Part shown: positions 50,251 to 61,403 of the stretch, in pieces
How positions within the stretch are numbered: the stretch's first letter is position 1
Layout: each line of letters opens with the position of its first letter
Notes under the pieces: model-generated
The model's input: only the letters and a program-made list of their open reading frames with translations
What the model was told of the DNA's origin: nothing
Databases searched by the model: none
Made by a program: the position numbers and the translations under genes
Origin: Pagrus major
Taxonomy: Eukaryota; Chordata; Actinopteri; Spariformes; Sparidae
Direction of reading: 5' to 3'
Length of the DNA stretch: 64,000 bases
Assembly: GCF_040436345.1 (NCBI RefSeq)
Contig: NC_133224.1
Span: 11,028,741-11,092,740 of the forward strand

Positions 50251-51469
50251 TAAAAAAAATGACTAAAAGTATCAACAGAATGTGAAGAAATAACAGTTTT
50301 TATGTTATTTTAAAGACATCTATTAAAGTTAGCATGATATCATTGGAGCTTTACACACACATATTACTCCTTTTCTGGTAATATGACAGGCATGACCAAT
50401 AAAACACACATTAATTGAATTGTTTGCTCTTCCATTTGCAAAACTGCTTAAATAAAAGACCAAGAAGTTAGTTTAGCACTTCACCTCCATGAGTTGGGGG
50501 ACAGATTTAAAAAAAATAATTGAAGGAGCAGAGGAAGAGAGGTCCTGATTTTGAAAGGTTACTCACCCAGTTTCACACATTAAAGTGTGTTTACTGCCTA
50601 AGTGAGAAAAGCAGTATAAAGCCTTTTGCTGCCTGTGATATGATATACTGCCTCCAGTGAAGTCACTCACTGGCTAAGTTGCATTGTGGGTAATGTAGGT
50701 GCCAGGTCTTGCATTGTTTTTCTATAACACAGGTTCAGCTTCAGCACAGCTCTATTCATCCTCTGTCTTGACGCTTCGTTTTTGCGCCTGTCTCTTTAAA
50801 GCCCCCATCACAAAAACCCAGTGTTCTGACTGGTCAGCTCTCGCAGGCCTGAGCGGGCACTACGCACTGTGTTTTGGTTACAGCTCTGTGAGTGATTATT
50901 GCATCCATAATCATGCAGGGTGTGGCTGTAGGCAGGGACTGTAAAGTTGTGACATCACAACCTTACGGAAGTCCTAACGGCTCGTTTAAAGGCACAGTTT
51001 CTGAATATTGTCTGTGTGCATTTCTCTGTGGACTTTTGATACTTTCACAGTATTTATATAGCACCGAGACTTGCTTTTTAGCCAACGAAGACAGGAAATC
51101 CCACTTTCTACAGTGTGGGAGCTTTAATTACAGGTCAAGCTCCAAAAACAGAGAATCCTACATATCCCATAATGCAACTCAAAAGCATCTTTCTTACACC
51201 CTTATTGTCGCCTAAATGCTTTTAATCTCAAATGTGACACCTGCAGCTTTGCAATACAGGTTTTCTGTTATAAATCTGTGTCGCACGCCTTGTGACGGAT
51301 AAACTAAACGGTATGTGTGAAATTGTTGGACTGCCCCTTTAATTTTCAAACCGTACTAGGTGTTGCTTTATTGTTTCCAGTTGTTTTAGGACGCTTTTGG
51401 TGCTACTGTTCACCTGAATTAAAGTGAAACAGACACTGAGACGACAGACGACATATGTCAAGACTGACC

Positions 51470-51472
<3 letters not shown>

Positions 51473-51515
<43 letters not shown>
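51473..51515. repeat. CA microsatellite
   Basis: About 21 units. Confidence 0.9.
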
Positions 51516-51518
<3 letters not shown>

Positions 51519-52335
51519 AAAGCGAGAGAGAGAGACAGACAGGTTGGAACAGAGTGTGAGGGTGAGACAGACTGAAAGAGAATGAGTGTTTATGTGTGTG
51601 TGTGTGTGTGTGATAGAGAGAGACAGAAGTGTACTCAAATAGCTCAGGGCAAGGTGACAGAGAGGAACGGGCGAGGGAGAGAGAGGGATAACAAGCTCAT
51701 AGAGGGGGGATTGTGTGTGTGCTGGAGAATGAGAGAAAAAGGAAGAGACAGAGGGCGGAAGGGGAGAGGGATAGAGGAAGTTGAGGGAACAAAAACAAAA
51801 ACAGTGCGTGTGTGTGTGGTTGTGTGTGTGAGTGTGTGGACAGCCGAAGGTGTCAGAGTGTGCTGTTTGGCTTAATGATGACCCACTGGGCATGTAGGTC
51901 ATAACGGTTTGTGTCTCAAAACCATGACTGTATGCCTCTGTGCATCCATTAGCAGCGCGAGTGTGTGTGTGTGTGTGTGTAAATAGAAACTCACTAGCCA
52001 ACGCACACACACACACACATGTAAAGTGGGTCTCTCAGCGTTGCGTTTAAGAGTGTGTTCGGTCAGAGGTTGGAGAAGCAGTTTTTCTAGCCGCTAGGAC
52101 TCCAAAGATACTTACACACACACACTCTCATGTGCACCCACACACGCCGCAAATCCGGTTTTTGGCACACACACGCACTCGCACACACTCGCACACCAAC
52201 CAGCAGCTGCCCTCCATGTCATACATGCACATGTAATGCACCATGTATGGCACTAAATTATGCACAAACACACACACGCACACAACTCTTTCTTTTTGAT
52301 CTCTCGTGATAATACACACATGCACACACACACAA

Positions 52336-52366
<31 letters not shown>

Positions 52367-54369
52367 GGGGGAAGCTATTATGCTCTCAGGCTGGAGTGTT
52401 TTGATGGTATAATTGCAGTGACCAGTGAGGAGAAAGAGACAGAGGGAGGGATGGAAAGAGGGATGGGGATGGAGGGAGGAAAAGAGGAGAGTGCTGACAC
52501 TCTCAGCATGCTAATGTTGCGAGGCTCTACCCCTCCTCTCCTTTTTTTTCATCCCTCCCTCCCTCCCTCCCTCCCTCCATCCACCTCTTTGTCTCTCCAT
52601 CTTCCTCTCCATCTCACATCCTCTGCATTTCACAGGTGCAGCACTAGAAAGAGAGGGAGAGACGGGCAGAAAGGTAGAGAGGTGGAGAAGAGGGACACGT
52701 AACAGGATGGAGCAACGTTATCTCTCGCTTTCCCTCTGCCATCCCTCCATCCTCTTCAAGCGCCCCACAATGCTCAAAAACAAAGGATGCAAAAAACAAA
52801 AAAAGAGATATGGCAGAGGGGGGGACGAAAAATAGAGGAAGAGGGAGGGTCAGTTTTTCCATCCCTCTAACAATGGAGGGATGATCTCTGCTTATCCTCT
52901 AATCACATCCCTCCTTTTTTCATCTCCTCCTTCGTCCTTTCTGTTATCTCTCGCTCCCCACAAACCCCTCGGTTTCTCATCTGGAGAGAGAAAGGGTAGC
53001 CTTTTCCTCTCGCCGGCCTCCCCATATTTTTTTTTTTGTTGCCTCTCCATCTGTTTGTCCTTCCAGTCCTCCCTCCATCCCTCTCTCCTCTCCAGAGAAG
53101 GGATTCTGCTGTATGGCACTGATCTCTTTCCTCTTTTCCCTCTCTTTTGCATCCCACTTCCTACTCTCTTTTCTCTCGATCCACCCTTTTCCTCTTGTGC
53201 TCGGATCAAACAAAGACTTAAACTTGACCTCAGAAAGGAGGTTTGTCTGATGAAACTCCTGCAAAATAAATAATTGTGTTCCGTCCGTAGATGATGCAAT
53301 ATGTGTTTATTAGCATGATATGGACTTTTAGTGGATATATAATGTATTGAAGGTAGCCATGCAGCTAGTAGTCCAGACTGGGGGCAAGGAGCAATAGCGG
53401 CGTGTTGGTGTTTTGTATCTTGTAACTAATTCTTAACCAGATTTGGGCATGGGAAGAGGAAATGTACCATGTTACAGGGAATTGTGGGAAGTAAAGTGCA
53501 TTTCGCATGAGGAAAAAAACAAATGAGCTGCAGGTGTATCATTTGATTACTATATTAAAGGCAGAGGAGACGTTCTAGTGGTTTTAGAGCGCACGACGCT
53601 GACCTGCTGCTTTAATGTCAGAATTACTCAGCTGAGAACAAACTATGAGAATGAGCTGATTTATAGTGGTATGGCTGCGTTATATTGTAAGGAATAAATC
53701 ATAATGGGATTATTTCACCAGATTAAGATTGCAATATGATTCACGATGAGCGGGAGTGATCATTTTTGCAGCTTCACTGAACAAACTACCCGAATGATGA
53801 TGATGTGTCATTTGTTCACATGTTCTCGTACATCTGGAGGCCGGGACATCTCTGCAGCACTACAGTTCGGTTCAGTTCAGTTCACTTCGATTTCCATAAT
53901 ATTTGATTAACTGTGCAGCCCTACCAGGTGGTAAACCCTTAAAAGCACAGGAGGAGATTCTGCACTAGAGGATGTGTCACTGATGATATCTAATAGCTAA
54001 CAGCGCCTCTCAGAGGTACTGCCTTGCTACTGCAACACCTTCAAACAAACTACAAGAAAACACATAATCTTGTTAATTTAAATTAAAATCATATTTATTA
54101 ACAAAAACATTGTGCAAAATGCGAATGACTGATATACATATTCATTACTGTATTGAACGAGAAATCATTGTAAGAGAAAAGATCCATTAATCCATTAAGT
54201 GTACAGTTACTTGCAGTTTCCAGATACTTCAATTTTGTAAATCACAGAGTTTTCACTAAACAAAGGCAGCTCCAGAAACAGTCTGCAGTGTGTAGTGTGT
54301 ACCTCAGGAGTGTGTGTCTTTGTCTAAGTGTGTGTGTGTGTGTGTGTGTGTGTTTGTGTGCTGTGGTAG

Positions 54370-54558
54370 TAGTTGTGCACCTGAATGAGCTTTTATTTCC
54401 GAATGTTGTGGTGCAAACGAGTATGTGTTCTCATACTGTCGAGAGAAGGTGTGTGTGATATGTATGTGAGCGTATGTATGTCACAACCCTGAGCTTCTTC
54501 GTCTTTGATCTGTCTTCATGTGTGTGAATAGTGTGTATAAATACATGTGTGTGTGCAT
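54370..54558 (-). other. snx15: Probable snx15 3'UTR
   Basis: GT/CA-rich sequence after the stop codon. TTTATT at 54392-54397 reads AATAAA on the minus strand, about 160 bases after the stop, and is a reasonable poly(A) signal. The end point is inferred. Confidence 0.45.
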
Positions 54559-57500
54559 CTAAGGGTCCTGTGTATGTGTGTGTGTAGGTGTTTGAGTGTG
54601 CGTTGGTGAGGAGTGCCTGTCAACCAGCATCTCAGTGTGCTTCAGGTACTGGGCCGTCCTTCTCATCACAGACTCCCGGCGTATTGGATCTTGGTCTCCT
54701 GGACAGACAAAACACAAAGATGAAGATGATTAACGTGGGCTTTCTACCTTCAGAGGCTGCTGTGGTGAATGGGCTGCTTGAAATCAAACAGCATCGATAA
54801 TAACATCATGTTTCTATGATTTCAAGTCTTTGGAAAAGATTCTTGGCAGCGGTGGGATTCGAACCCACGCCTCCGAAGAGACTGGAGCCTTAATCCAGCG
54901 CCTTAGACCGCTCGGCCACGCTACCTTATGACTTTGTAAGTATCAGTGTTGCAACTCAACGGGGAGGGTGGGCCAAAGTTCACCCTGTCAGGAATAGATC
55001 TGGATGGGGGTGAAAAAAATAACTGACACTGGGAAGGCACACAGGCAACAGATGACCTATGAGAGGGTCACATGTTAGTAGCAGATGACACACTTAAAAG
55101 GGCACTATGTAGTTTTGGAGAAGAAATTCAATCTCAGTATTTATATATTTACAATATTAATGAGGTAATAATAAAACAAAATATTTATTTTTTCAATAAC
55201 TGAATAACAAGCTTTTCTCAGAGGAAAATAAGGTCCCCAGAACACTGTTTGAAGCTAGAAAGGTGGCAGGGTCCGCCACATATAAACAAAGTAAAACTTT
55301 CTAGAATTGCATGAATGGTCTAACTTGCTGATGCAGTTCATTTCTTCTGACCATTCCCAGTCCTTCAGCGAGGAATAGTTCTATCATCTTCTCCTTTAGG
55401 CAAACAATAACTTCACTGGCAGCGGTGGGATTCGAACCCACGCCCCCGGAGAGACTGGAGCCTAAATCCAGCGCCTTGGACCGCTCGGCCACGCTACCAC
55501 ATAAAGATACACTAATCTTTAACTTCCGAAAGAGTGGATCAATACTATACTTGGATGGGTAAAACAGGGGATGCTGCACTTCTTTCTGTCTTCAATTTGG
55601 TATACATCTATATGTCTGCTAAAAATCTGTATCTGCTGATATTGGCCCTAAACTATCAAACTTTCATTATATATCTTTGTCCCAAGTGTCCCAAACTTCT
55701 TCCTACTGTGTATTGTTTAGGGTCTATAAAAGACAAAAGCAAAATAAACAACAATAAAAAATGTTTTAAAAAACATCTGTATCGGCATCAGATACAATTT
55801 GTTCATCCCTTGTTTAAATGCCACTACTGCCACAGTTGAAAAATTCGGAGACACTAGAGCCTGCTTGACATTGTTACCTCATTACAACATACAGAACATC
55901 TTCAAGAGTTCTTTCAAAAATGCCTATCATTTGAGAGTCAGACTTGCCTTGCAGGTCAGGTGCTCAGTTAAAACTGCCGAAGCATCCTGGATGTCTTCAA
56001 GGATCTAAACCCTTGAGCACTCACCCTTAGCACCTAAACCATAGCACTTATATACTTAAGGTATCCTTGATAAATATCAGCTACCATGCTCAGATGAGGG
56101 CTTGAAAACTGTTTCTATTTTTTCTTTTCTACTTTATTGACTGTGATATTTTGCAGTTTGTTTCTTGTGACAAATGTACTTATTGTAAGTCGCTTTTGAC
56201 AAAAGCATCTGCTAAATGCCATAAATGTAAATCTAAACAAAGCCACATCGCCAACGCACAACAATGATCCACTTTTGATCTCTTTTCTCGAGGATCAGTA
56301 GTCTCTTTGTGTGGCACACTAGAGCTGAAAATGTTCCTTGGCAGCGGTGGGATTCGAACCCACGCCCCCGAAGAGACTGGAGCCTTAATGCAGCGCCTTA
56401 GACCGCTCGGCCACGCTACCCATGAAATGCCAGAAGACACTAGAGTTCATACTGCTAATGAGTAATCCATTAGTGACACAACAGATATATTTATGGGAGA
56501 GTGACACAGAGTTTACGTTGGCTAAAGCAGGACAGTAAATACCGGAACAAGACAGCAGTGTTGATTTTATGATGAGGTCACATAACAAACACGCTCTGAT
56601 GCACAGTGTCCATTTCCCTGTGTGTGTACATGTGTGTATCAGCTGTGTGAGGGGGAGTGTGTGAGCGGCACATCAGAGTATGTGGTGCAGAGTAAACACG
56701 GTAAACAACATATTATAGGTAAGTGCACAATATAATTTGTACTGATGCACTAGCTTATTTGCACACGGAGCATGAGTACGTAATTTGCAATTTTTGCAAC
56801 CAAGTGCATGATCTGTCACTATAGCAACACAGCTGGCTTGTGCGCCATGCAGAAATGAACATGACAGAGTGCATTCAGCTAAAATGGCATGTTGAGTTGA
56901 TGAGTGTGTTGGGCTCAAATGCAAGATTGTGAATAACAAAGAAATGTCGCTGTGCACCACCGGATGCTATTATTGAACTCCCTCCTTCTTTCTTCCTCAA
57001 CCCCTTCATGTATCGCCTCACCCTGCACTCCAGTGATCAGTATATCCACCGCCGTCCTGTACCCACGAATGGCACTGCTAAATTCTCCCTCCTTCTCCTT
57101 CTCCATCGCAGCCGTCAGCTCAGTGGCAGCCTGGTTCAAGTAACCCGCGTCCCCTCCATTCAGACTGGTTGGCGGCAGTGAGAACAACTCCGAGTGGTCA
57201 CTGGAGGAAATGGCTCCATCTGAAACAGAGAGAGAAGAAATGATTTACAAGCAGAAAAATGAGAACAATTACAACGTTTTTTTAAAAGTAGTTCTCAATT
57301 AGCTAGTGGTGTATTCAGCAATATTATGTTTGATTTCACATTTGTAAAATCATCAGGATGTCAAAGATTTCTAGATAGTGTTTTATTCTAATGTCTGGTT
57401 CCAACTGCTCAGAGGTAAGAGTTTGTTGATTTTCTTTGTCTAATATGATAGTTATGATAGTTTTCTGCTGTTGGTTGGACAAAATAATTGTGTTCTGGGA

Positions 57501-60500
57501 ATTTATAATACACACGTATAACTATTTCTGACATCTTATAGCTACATAACTGTTTATTGGAGGATTAGTTAGAGGTGAACACAGAGCAAATAGGAGAACT
57601 CCTGAAGGGGTTCACATTGAATCCACTATAGATTGCTCTTTCCACAATTTTGCGATCAAGCGTCTGAAAAGATCAATTGGCAGCGGTGGGATTCGAACCC
57701 ACGCCCCCGAAGAGACTGGAGCCTTAATCCAGCGCCTTAGACCGCTCGGCCACGCTACCATGCAAGTGCATGCAATCACTATAGTTCAAACGATTAATCG
57801 ATTAGTTGTAAACCATTATTTTAATCCCATATTATTTTCATAATCAATTTATCAGTTTGAGTAACTTTTTAAGGAATGAAACCTCTAAACTCTCAGATTC
57901 TAGCTTCAGAAATATGAGTATTTTTCTGGTTTCTTTCCTCCTCTATGACAGTAAATCGATTATCTTTGGGTTGAAGACAAAACAAGACATTTGAGAATGT
58001 CATCTTGGGCTTTGGGGAAACACCGATCAACAATCTTCATTTTTCACCAAACAACTAATCGATCATTTGAGAAGACAATGGACAAATTAACCGCCAATGA
58101 ATATAACTGTTAAATGCTTACTGGAGAGGGTGGATCAACTGGCTTCTTATTTACCACATATCTCAGTCATTAACAAAGCCCTGGGAGAAGATATCGGTTT
58201 GGAGCAAATTATATGTTACAGTAGGGGTGTCACAATTTTGATTTTAAATCGAAAATTTAAATAAGCATTCAGTCAGGGAAGTCAAAAGCAGGATCGTCAA
58301 TCCTCCAACAGGACAAAGACGGTCTGTTACAGCCCGTCTCTGCCATCTAGTGACTCTTCTTTTTGCTTCTGAACAATTTGTTCAAAATTAACTTGTGAAA
58401 TATGTTACTGCTGTTATATTATCAATATACTATTTAAATTTGACCATATGGCCTTATATCACACTTGATACCATGTAGCCTATCTTTTATGAAGAAGAAT
58501 TTGAAATTCACAGTTGTCAAATCAGAGACTTCAGAGAATCTGCACAGGAAACACACTTTTAGGTGTTAGATTGAGAGATTAAGACAGTGGTATTGCTTTA
58601 TATATATCCATTCACATTTATTTTCACCTTGTTTATAGCAGGGATCAAAGACAGCCAAGTCATTATCAGACAGCGGAGGTGGACCTTCCTCCTTTGGTGA
58701 TGGCACTTCTGCCACAGAGTCAAACAGTGAATCAAATTCTTCTTCCTGGGCCTCAGGTGATAGGAGGTTTCCGGGTGGGGACGGGACTGGAGGTGGAAAC
58801 ACACACCAAAAGGTAAAAAGATTAACAAGGAAAGAAAAGAAAAGCAGAGAGTGTACATTTTTGCAGATTTTTGTTCTCCCCATCATACTTTCCATACTTA
58901 CTTCTGTCATCCAGCTCTGTATCGCTTGTCTCCTCTGGTTCTTCTTCCCTCGGAGAGCCTCCCATCTCGCTGTAAGCCTCAGCCGCCACCTCCGGTTCTC
59001 CCACCTCTAAGCCCACATTGGTGCCCAAGTCCTGGGGTAAGGGGGGAGCCTCCCTCCCCTCCTCTTCCTCTGCGGGTTCACAGTCTGAGGCCCTTCGCTT
59101 GGGGAGCGGGATGAGAGGGGGAGGCAGAGCCACGGCGGAGGACATAGGGGTGGGATCTAGAGGTCTTGTGACCTCACCACCCTGAGAGGAGGGAGGGAGA
59201 CAGAGAGGATAAAGGGAGGCAAAATGTATTTCATATCGGTGTCACTTCCTGTATGTGTATTTGTGTTTATGAGTGTGTCTTACTCTGAAGAAGTCCTTGA
59301 GCTGTGGGCTGTTGTAGAGTGCAGGTATGCTGGTAGTAAATAGAAGCATGGCCTCTGTAGCCTTCCTCCTCTCTTCAATCACAGCTTCATCAAACCTTCC
59401 TGAAGCAGAGGGAGACAATTTAATAACCAATATAATAATGACAATTTAGATGGTGATGTTAGGGTGTATGACTCAACTGTGCTTCTGCCTTTGCAGTTTT
59501 GAATCTGTCACCACTGAAAAACTAACAGGTCTAACAGGCAGAGAGGAAAGGTCACAAGAGTCATGACAAAATACTAGAAGAAAAAGGCGCTTTTTGCAAA
59601 TTCCTGGCGCTTTGTGACCATGCTGGAATTGGTTATAACTACAGCGTATCACAATCTCAACGTCCATCATACCAAAGACTTGTGCGGGGGGAAAAGCTGG
59701 AAACTCCTCCTGTCTTCTGAACAGGTTCTTGTGCGTGTAGGCCAACTCCCCGTGGAGCTTCTTCAGTTCGGAGTACCTCCTCCACACAACCACCTCCTTC
59801 ACATCTTCCGGATGACGCTTGGACACAAACTGCAAAACACAGCGGAGAAAGGATAGAGTGTTTCATTAAATGCATGCTGAATATTGTGTTTGAGAGCAGC
59901 TTTTTGGCACATTTGCACATAATTCTGGATATGATGTTTTCAGTAACACACCAAAGTTGAGTTGTTCTGTTCAAGTGTGTCTGCGTGTTCATTATTTGTC
60001 ACATGCACAACAATCGCACTGAAGCCATCGATTGGCAATGCATTTCTTGTCCTTCAACAATGTCAGATGTTAGTGCATCTAAGATATGATCCACTTTGAT
60101 TGTGTACGCATGCCTGTGTAGACCACGGGGTATTAGTGTGGTCATGAGGGAGCTGGAGCTCATGAACAGAATCACAAGTTCAGTTTTGCTTCACTTCAGT
60201 GCTCACTGTGCACCAGTGTGTCACATTAAAGACCCATTGTGTATGTATCTGTCTGTCTGAGCTAGCCTTTGTGCTTTTTATGGCGAGTACTGAAGTGACT
60301 CCATTGTGTTACAATCACACAACAATACAAAGTTAGTTTTGTTTTGATGTCACTGCCCAAAAAAGTGCAACGGTGCAACAAACGAAACAATTCATGTGTT
60401 ACGTACTTAAGAGAAATGATAAAAAAACAAAACATGTAGGCTAACAGTGAGTAAGTTAGCTTAACAGAGAGTTATGAATAATAGTAACTACAGGTTTCAA

Positions 60501-60634
60501 TTGTTGCTAAAGAGAGATGAGGAGTGTAAACCGACCCTTGCTGTCACTTTGTACTCGGTGTGTCCCTTCTCGTGTGTGCGTGGGTCGGAGACGGTAAAGA
60601 AACGGTAATATTCATCTTTGGGTTTTCGCGACAT
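54559..60634 (-). CDS. snx15: Sorting nexin 15
   Basis: Peripheral endosomal protein of the sorting nexin family, binding phosphoinositides through a PX domain and carrying a C-terminal MIT domain. Seven minus-strand coding exons: 60536-60634, 59673-59829, 59284-59399, 58902-59181, 58628-58786, 57022-57219 and 54559-54698 (1149 bases, 382 residues; human about 342). All junctions are AG/GT and in phase. PX domain at about 1-125: FFTVSDPRTHEKGHTEYKVT, EDVKEVVVWRRYSELKKLHG with the lipid-binding RRYS at 50-53, NLFRRQEEFPAFPPAQVFG, NSPQLKDFFRGGEVTRPL. The middle is acidic and Pro-rich, ending DLAVFDP. MIT domain from about 296: GYLNQAATELTAAMEKEKEG, IRGYRTAVDILITGVQG, RRESVMRRTAQYLKHTEML. The last 18 residues are His/Thr repeats derived from a CA-rich tract. 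The 2.3 kb last intron and the one before it hold tRNA-Leu genes. Confidence 0.94.
54844..54925 (-). tRNA. tRNA-Leu (anticodon AAG)
   Basis: 82 bases with a long variable arm. On the minus strand it starts GGTAGCGTGGCCGAGCGG, the anticodon loop TTAAGGC gives AAG, and the B box is GGTTCGAATCC. It matches the vertebrate tRNA-Leu-AAG consensus. TTTT lies about 7 bases downstream (minus). It is in the last intron of snx15, same strand as the host. Confidence 0.96.
55094..55305. mobile_element. MITE fragment of the AAAGGGGCACTATGTAG family
   Basis: Begins TTAAAAGGGCACTATGTAGT and TTTGGAGAAGAAATTCAA. It continues to GGTCCGCCACATATAAACAA, where similarity to the 32106 element stops; the second terminal repeat is missing. 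It is a half element in the last snx15 intron, between two tRNA genes. Confidence 0.65.
55417..55498 (-). tRNA. tRNA-Leu (anticodon TAG)
   Basis: 82 bases. The anticodon loop TTTAGGC gives TAG. The body is otherwise close to the AAG copies, with CCAAGG in place of CTAAGG in the D arm and CTCCGGGGG in the variable arm. B box intact. Unlike its neighbours no T4 run follows within about 30 bases on the minus strand. Same intron and orientation as the 54844 gene. Confidence 0.92.
56339..56420 (-). tRNA. tRNA-Leu (anticodon AAG) with anticodon-stem mismatch
   Basis: 82 bases, anticodon loop TTAAGGC. The 5' side of the anticodon stem reads CTGCA where the other copies have CTGGA, giving a C:C mismatch against TCCAG. 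The rest, including both promoter boxes and a downstream TTTT, is intact. It may be functional but weakened. Confidence 0.88.
57678..57759 (-). tRNA. tRNA-Leu (anticodon AAG)
   Basis: 82 bases, all stems intact. It differs from the 54844 gene by one base in the variable arm. TTTT follows about 8 bases downstream on the minus strand. It lies in the snx15 intron between the sixth and fifth coding exons, same strand as the host. Confidence 0.95.
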
Positions 60635-60830
60635 GTCCGCTGTCGGTCACAAGAGAAAAAAGCAGCGTGTTTCAGCGGCACAAAGCAGAGCTGTCAAAGC
60701 CGGAGTCGCTCTGTTGTGATTCTTCTCTCCCTCCTCTCTCAGTCCGCTCACTTCCTGGTCGGTGACGTACGCACATGCGTGATGACGTATGCTGACGCGC
60801 CAAGTAGTTCGGCGTCAAATTATTTTGTCC
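60635..60830 (-). promoter_or_regulatory. snx15: snx15 promoter region
   Basis: CpG-containing sequence upstream of the start codon. It has an ETS-like CACTTCCTGG at about 60749-60758 and three CRE-like cores, TGACGTAC at 60762, TGACGTAT at 60783 and TGACGCGC at 60793. Beyond about 60830 the sequence turns AT-rich. Factor binding is inference from motifs. Confidence 0.5.
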
Positions 60831-61036
60831 AATTTTTTTAAATATTCCTGTGTTTATATTAAATCTCATCCTCATTAGTATCAGTGGTGAGATGTTTTTA
60901 TGTATTTAAATATTTTATATTCATATTGTATTTGGTGTTTTTGTGCTATACAATTTTATTATTATTATTATTAATAATAATAATAATATTATTAATAATA
61001 ATAATAGCTCGAAAATGCGCCTTGTTATGACCCATA

Positions 61037-61403
61037 TTAAAGGTGCAATATGTAAGAATTGGCCACCTGTTGAATTCATAATCAAAACAAATAGAGGACA
61101 GTATATGACCAGAGTAACCCCTAATTGTTGCTAACTGTAGCTGCTATTAGCTAATTAGTTAGTTAGCTCAGTTAGCCATGCAGATAGCAATCCAAAATGT
61201 AAGCTTGGTGTACCTGGGGAGTGTTGATGCAAAGCATGGTAGCTTTGGACCGGGACAAATTGGGGCTAGCTGGTTAGCATGCTAACTTTAGTAGTTCTCC
61301 CTTCAATATAATACAAAACTGTTATTTCGTGATCATTCTGTGGATAATTTTTTATTAATTTTCGAACAGTTTTAACTCAGATTCGTACATATTGCAACTT
61401 TAA
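61037..61403. mobile_element. MITE-like element, TTAAAGGTGCAATATGTAAG ends
   Basis: About 367 bases. The left end TTAAAGGTGCAATATGTAAG is matched at the right by CGTACATATTGCAACTTTAA in inverted orientation. The interior has TTAGCTAATTAGTTAGTTAGC and GGTTAGCATGCTAAC blocks and no coding capacity. Both ends carry TTAA, so a TTAA target site is possible. A related end is at 10200-10226. Confidence 0.7.

Larger units (their letters stand above)
47211..54390. other. Long intergenic region without a supported gene
   Basis: No exon or RNA gene recognised. Dispersed repeats at 47815-48285 and 50005-50250, purine-rich GA stretches at 48960-49140 and 49560-49860, CA/GT tracts at about 49230-49268, 51473-51515, 51960-51980 and 52318-52367, and CCCT runs at 52551-52577. 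Open frames here follow the simple repeats. Confidence 0.55.

Noticed and set aside
51339-52016. Minus-strand frame of 225 codons
   Set aside because: Mostly His-Thr and Cys-Val repeats from CA/GT tracts; composition is that of simple repeats.
52892-53299. Arg/Lys/Glu-rich minus-strand frame of 135 codons
   Set aside because: Purine-rich low-complexity sequence gives such frames by chance; all neighbouring frames are similar.
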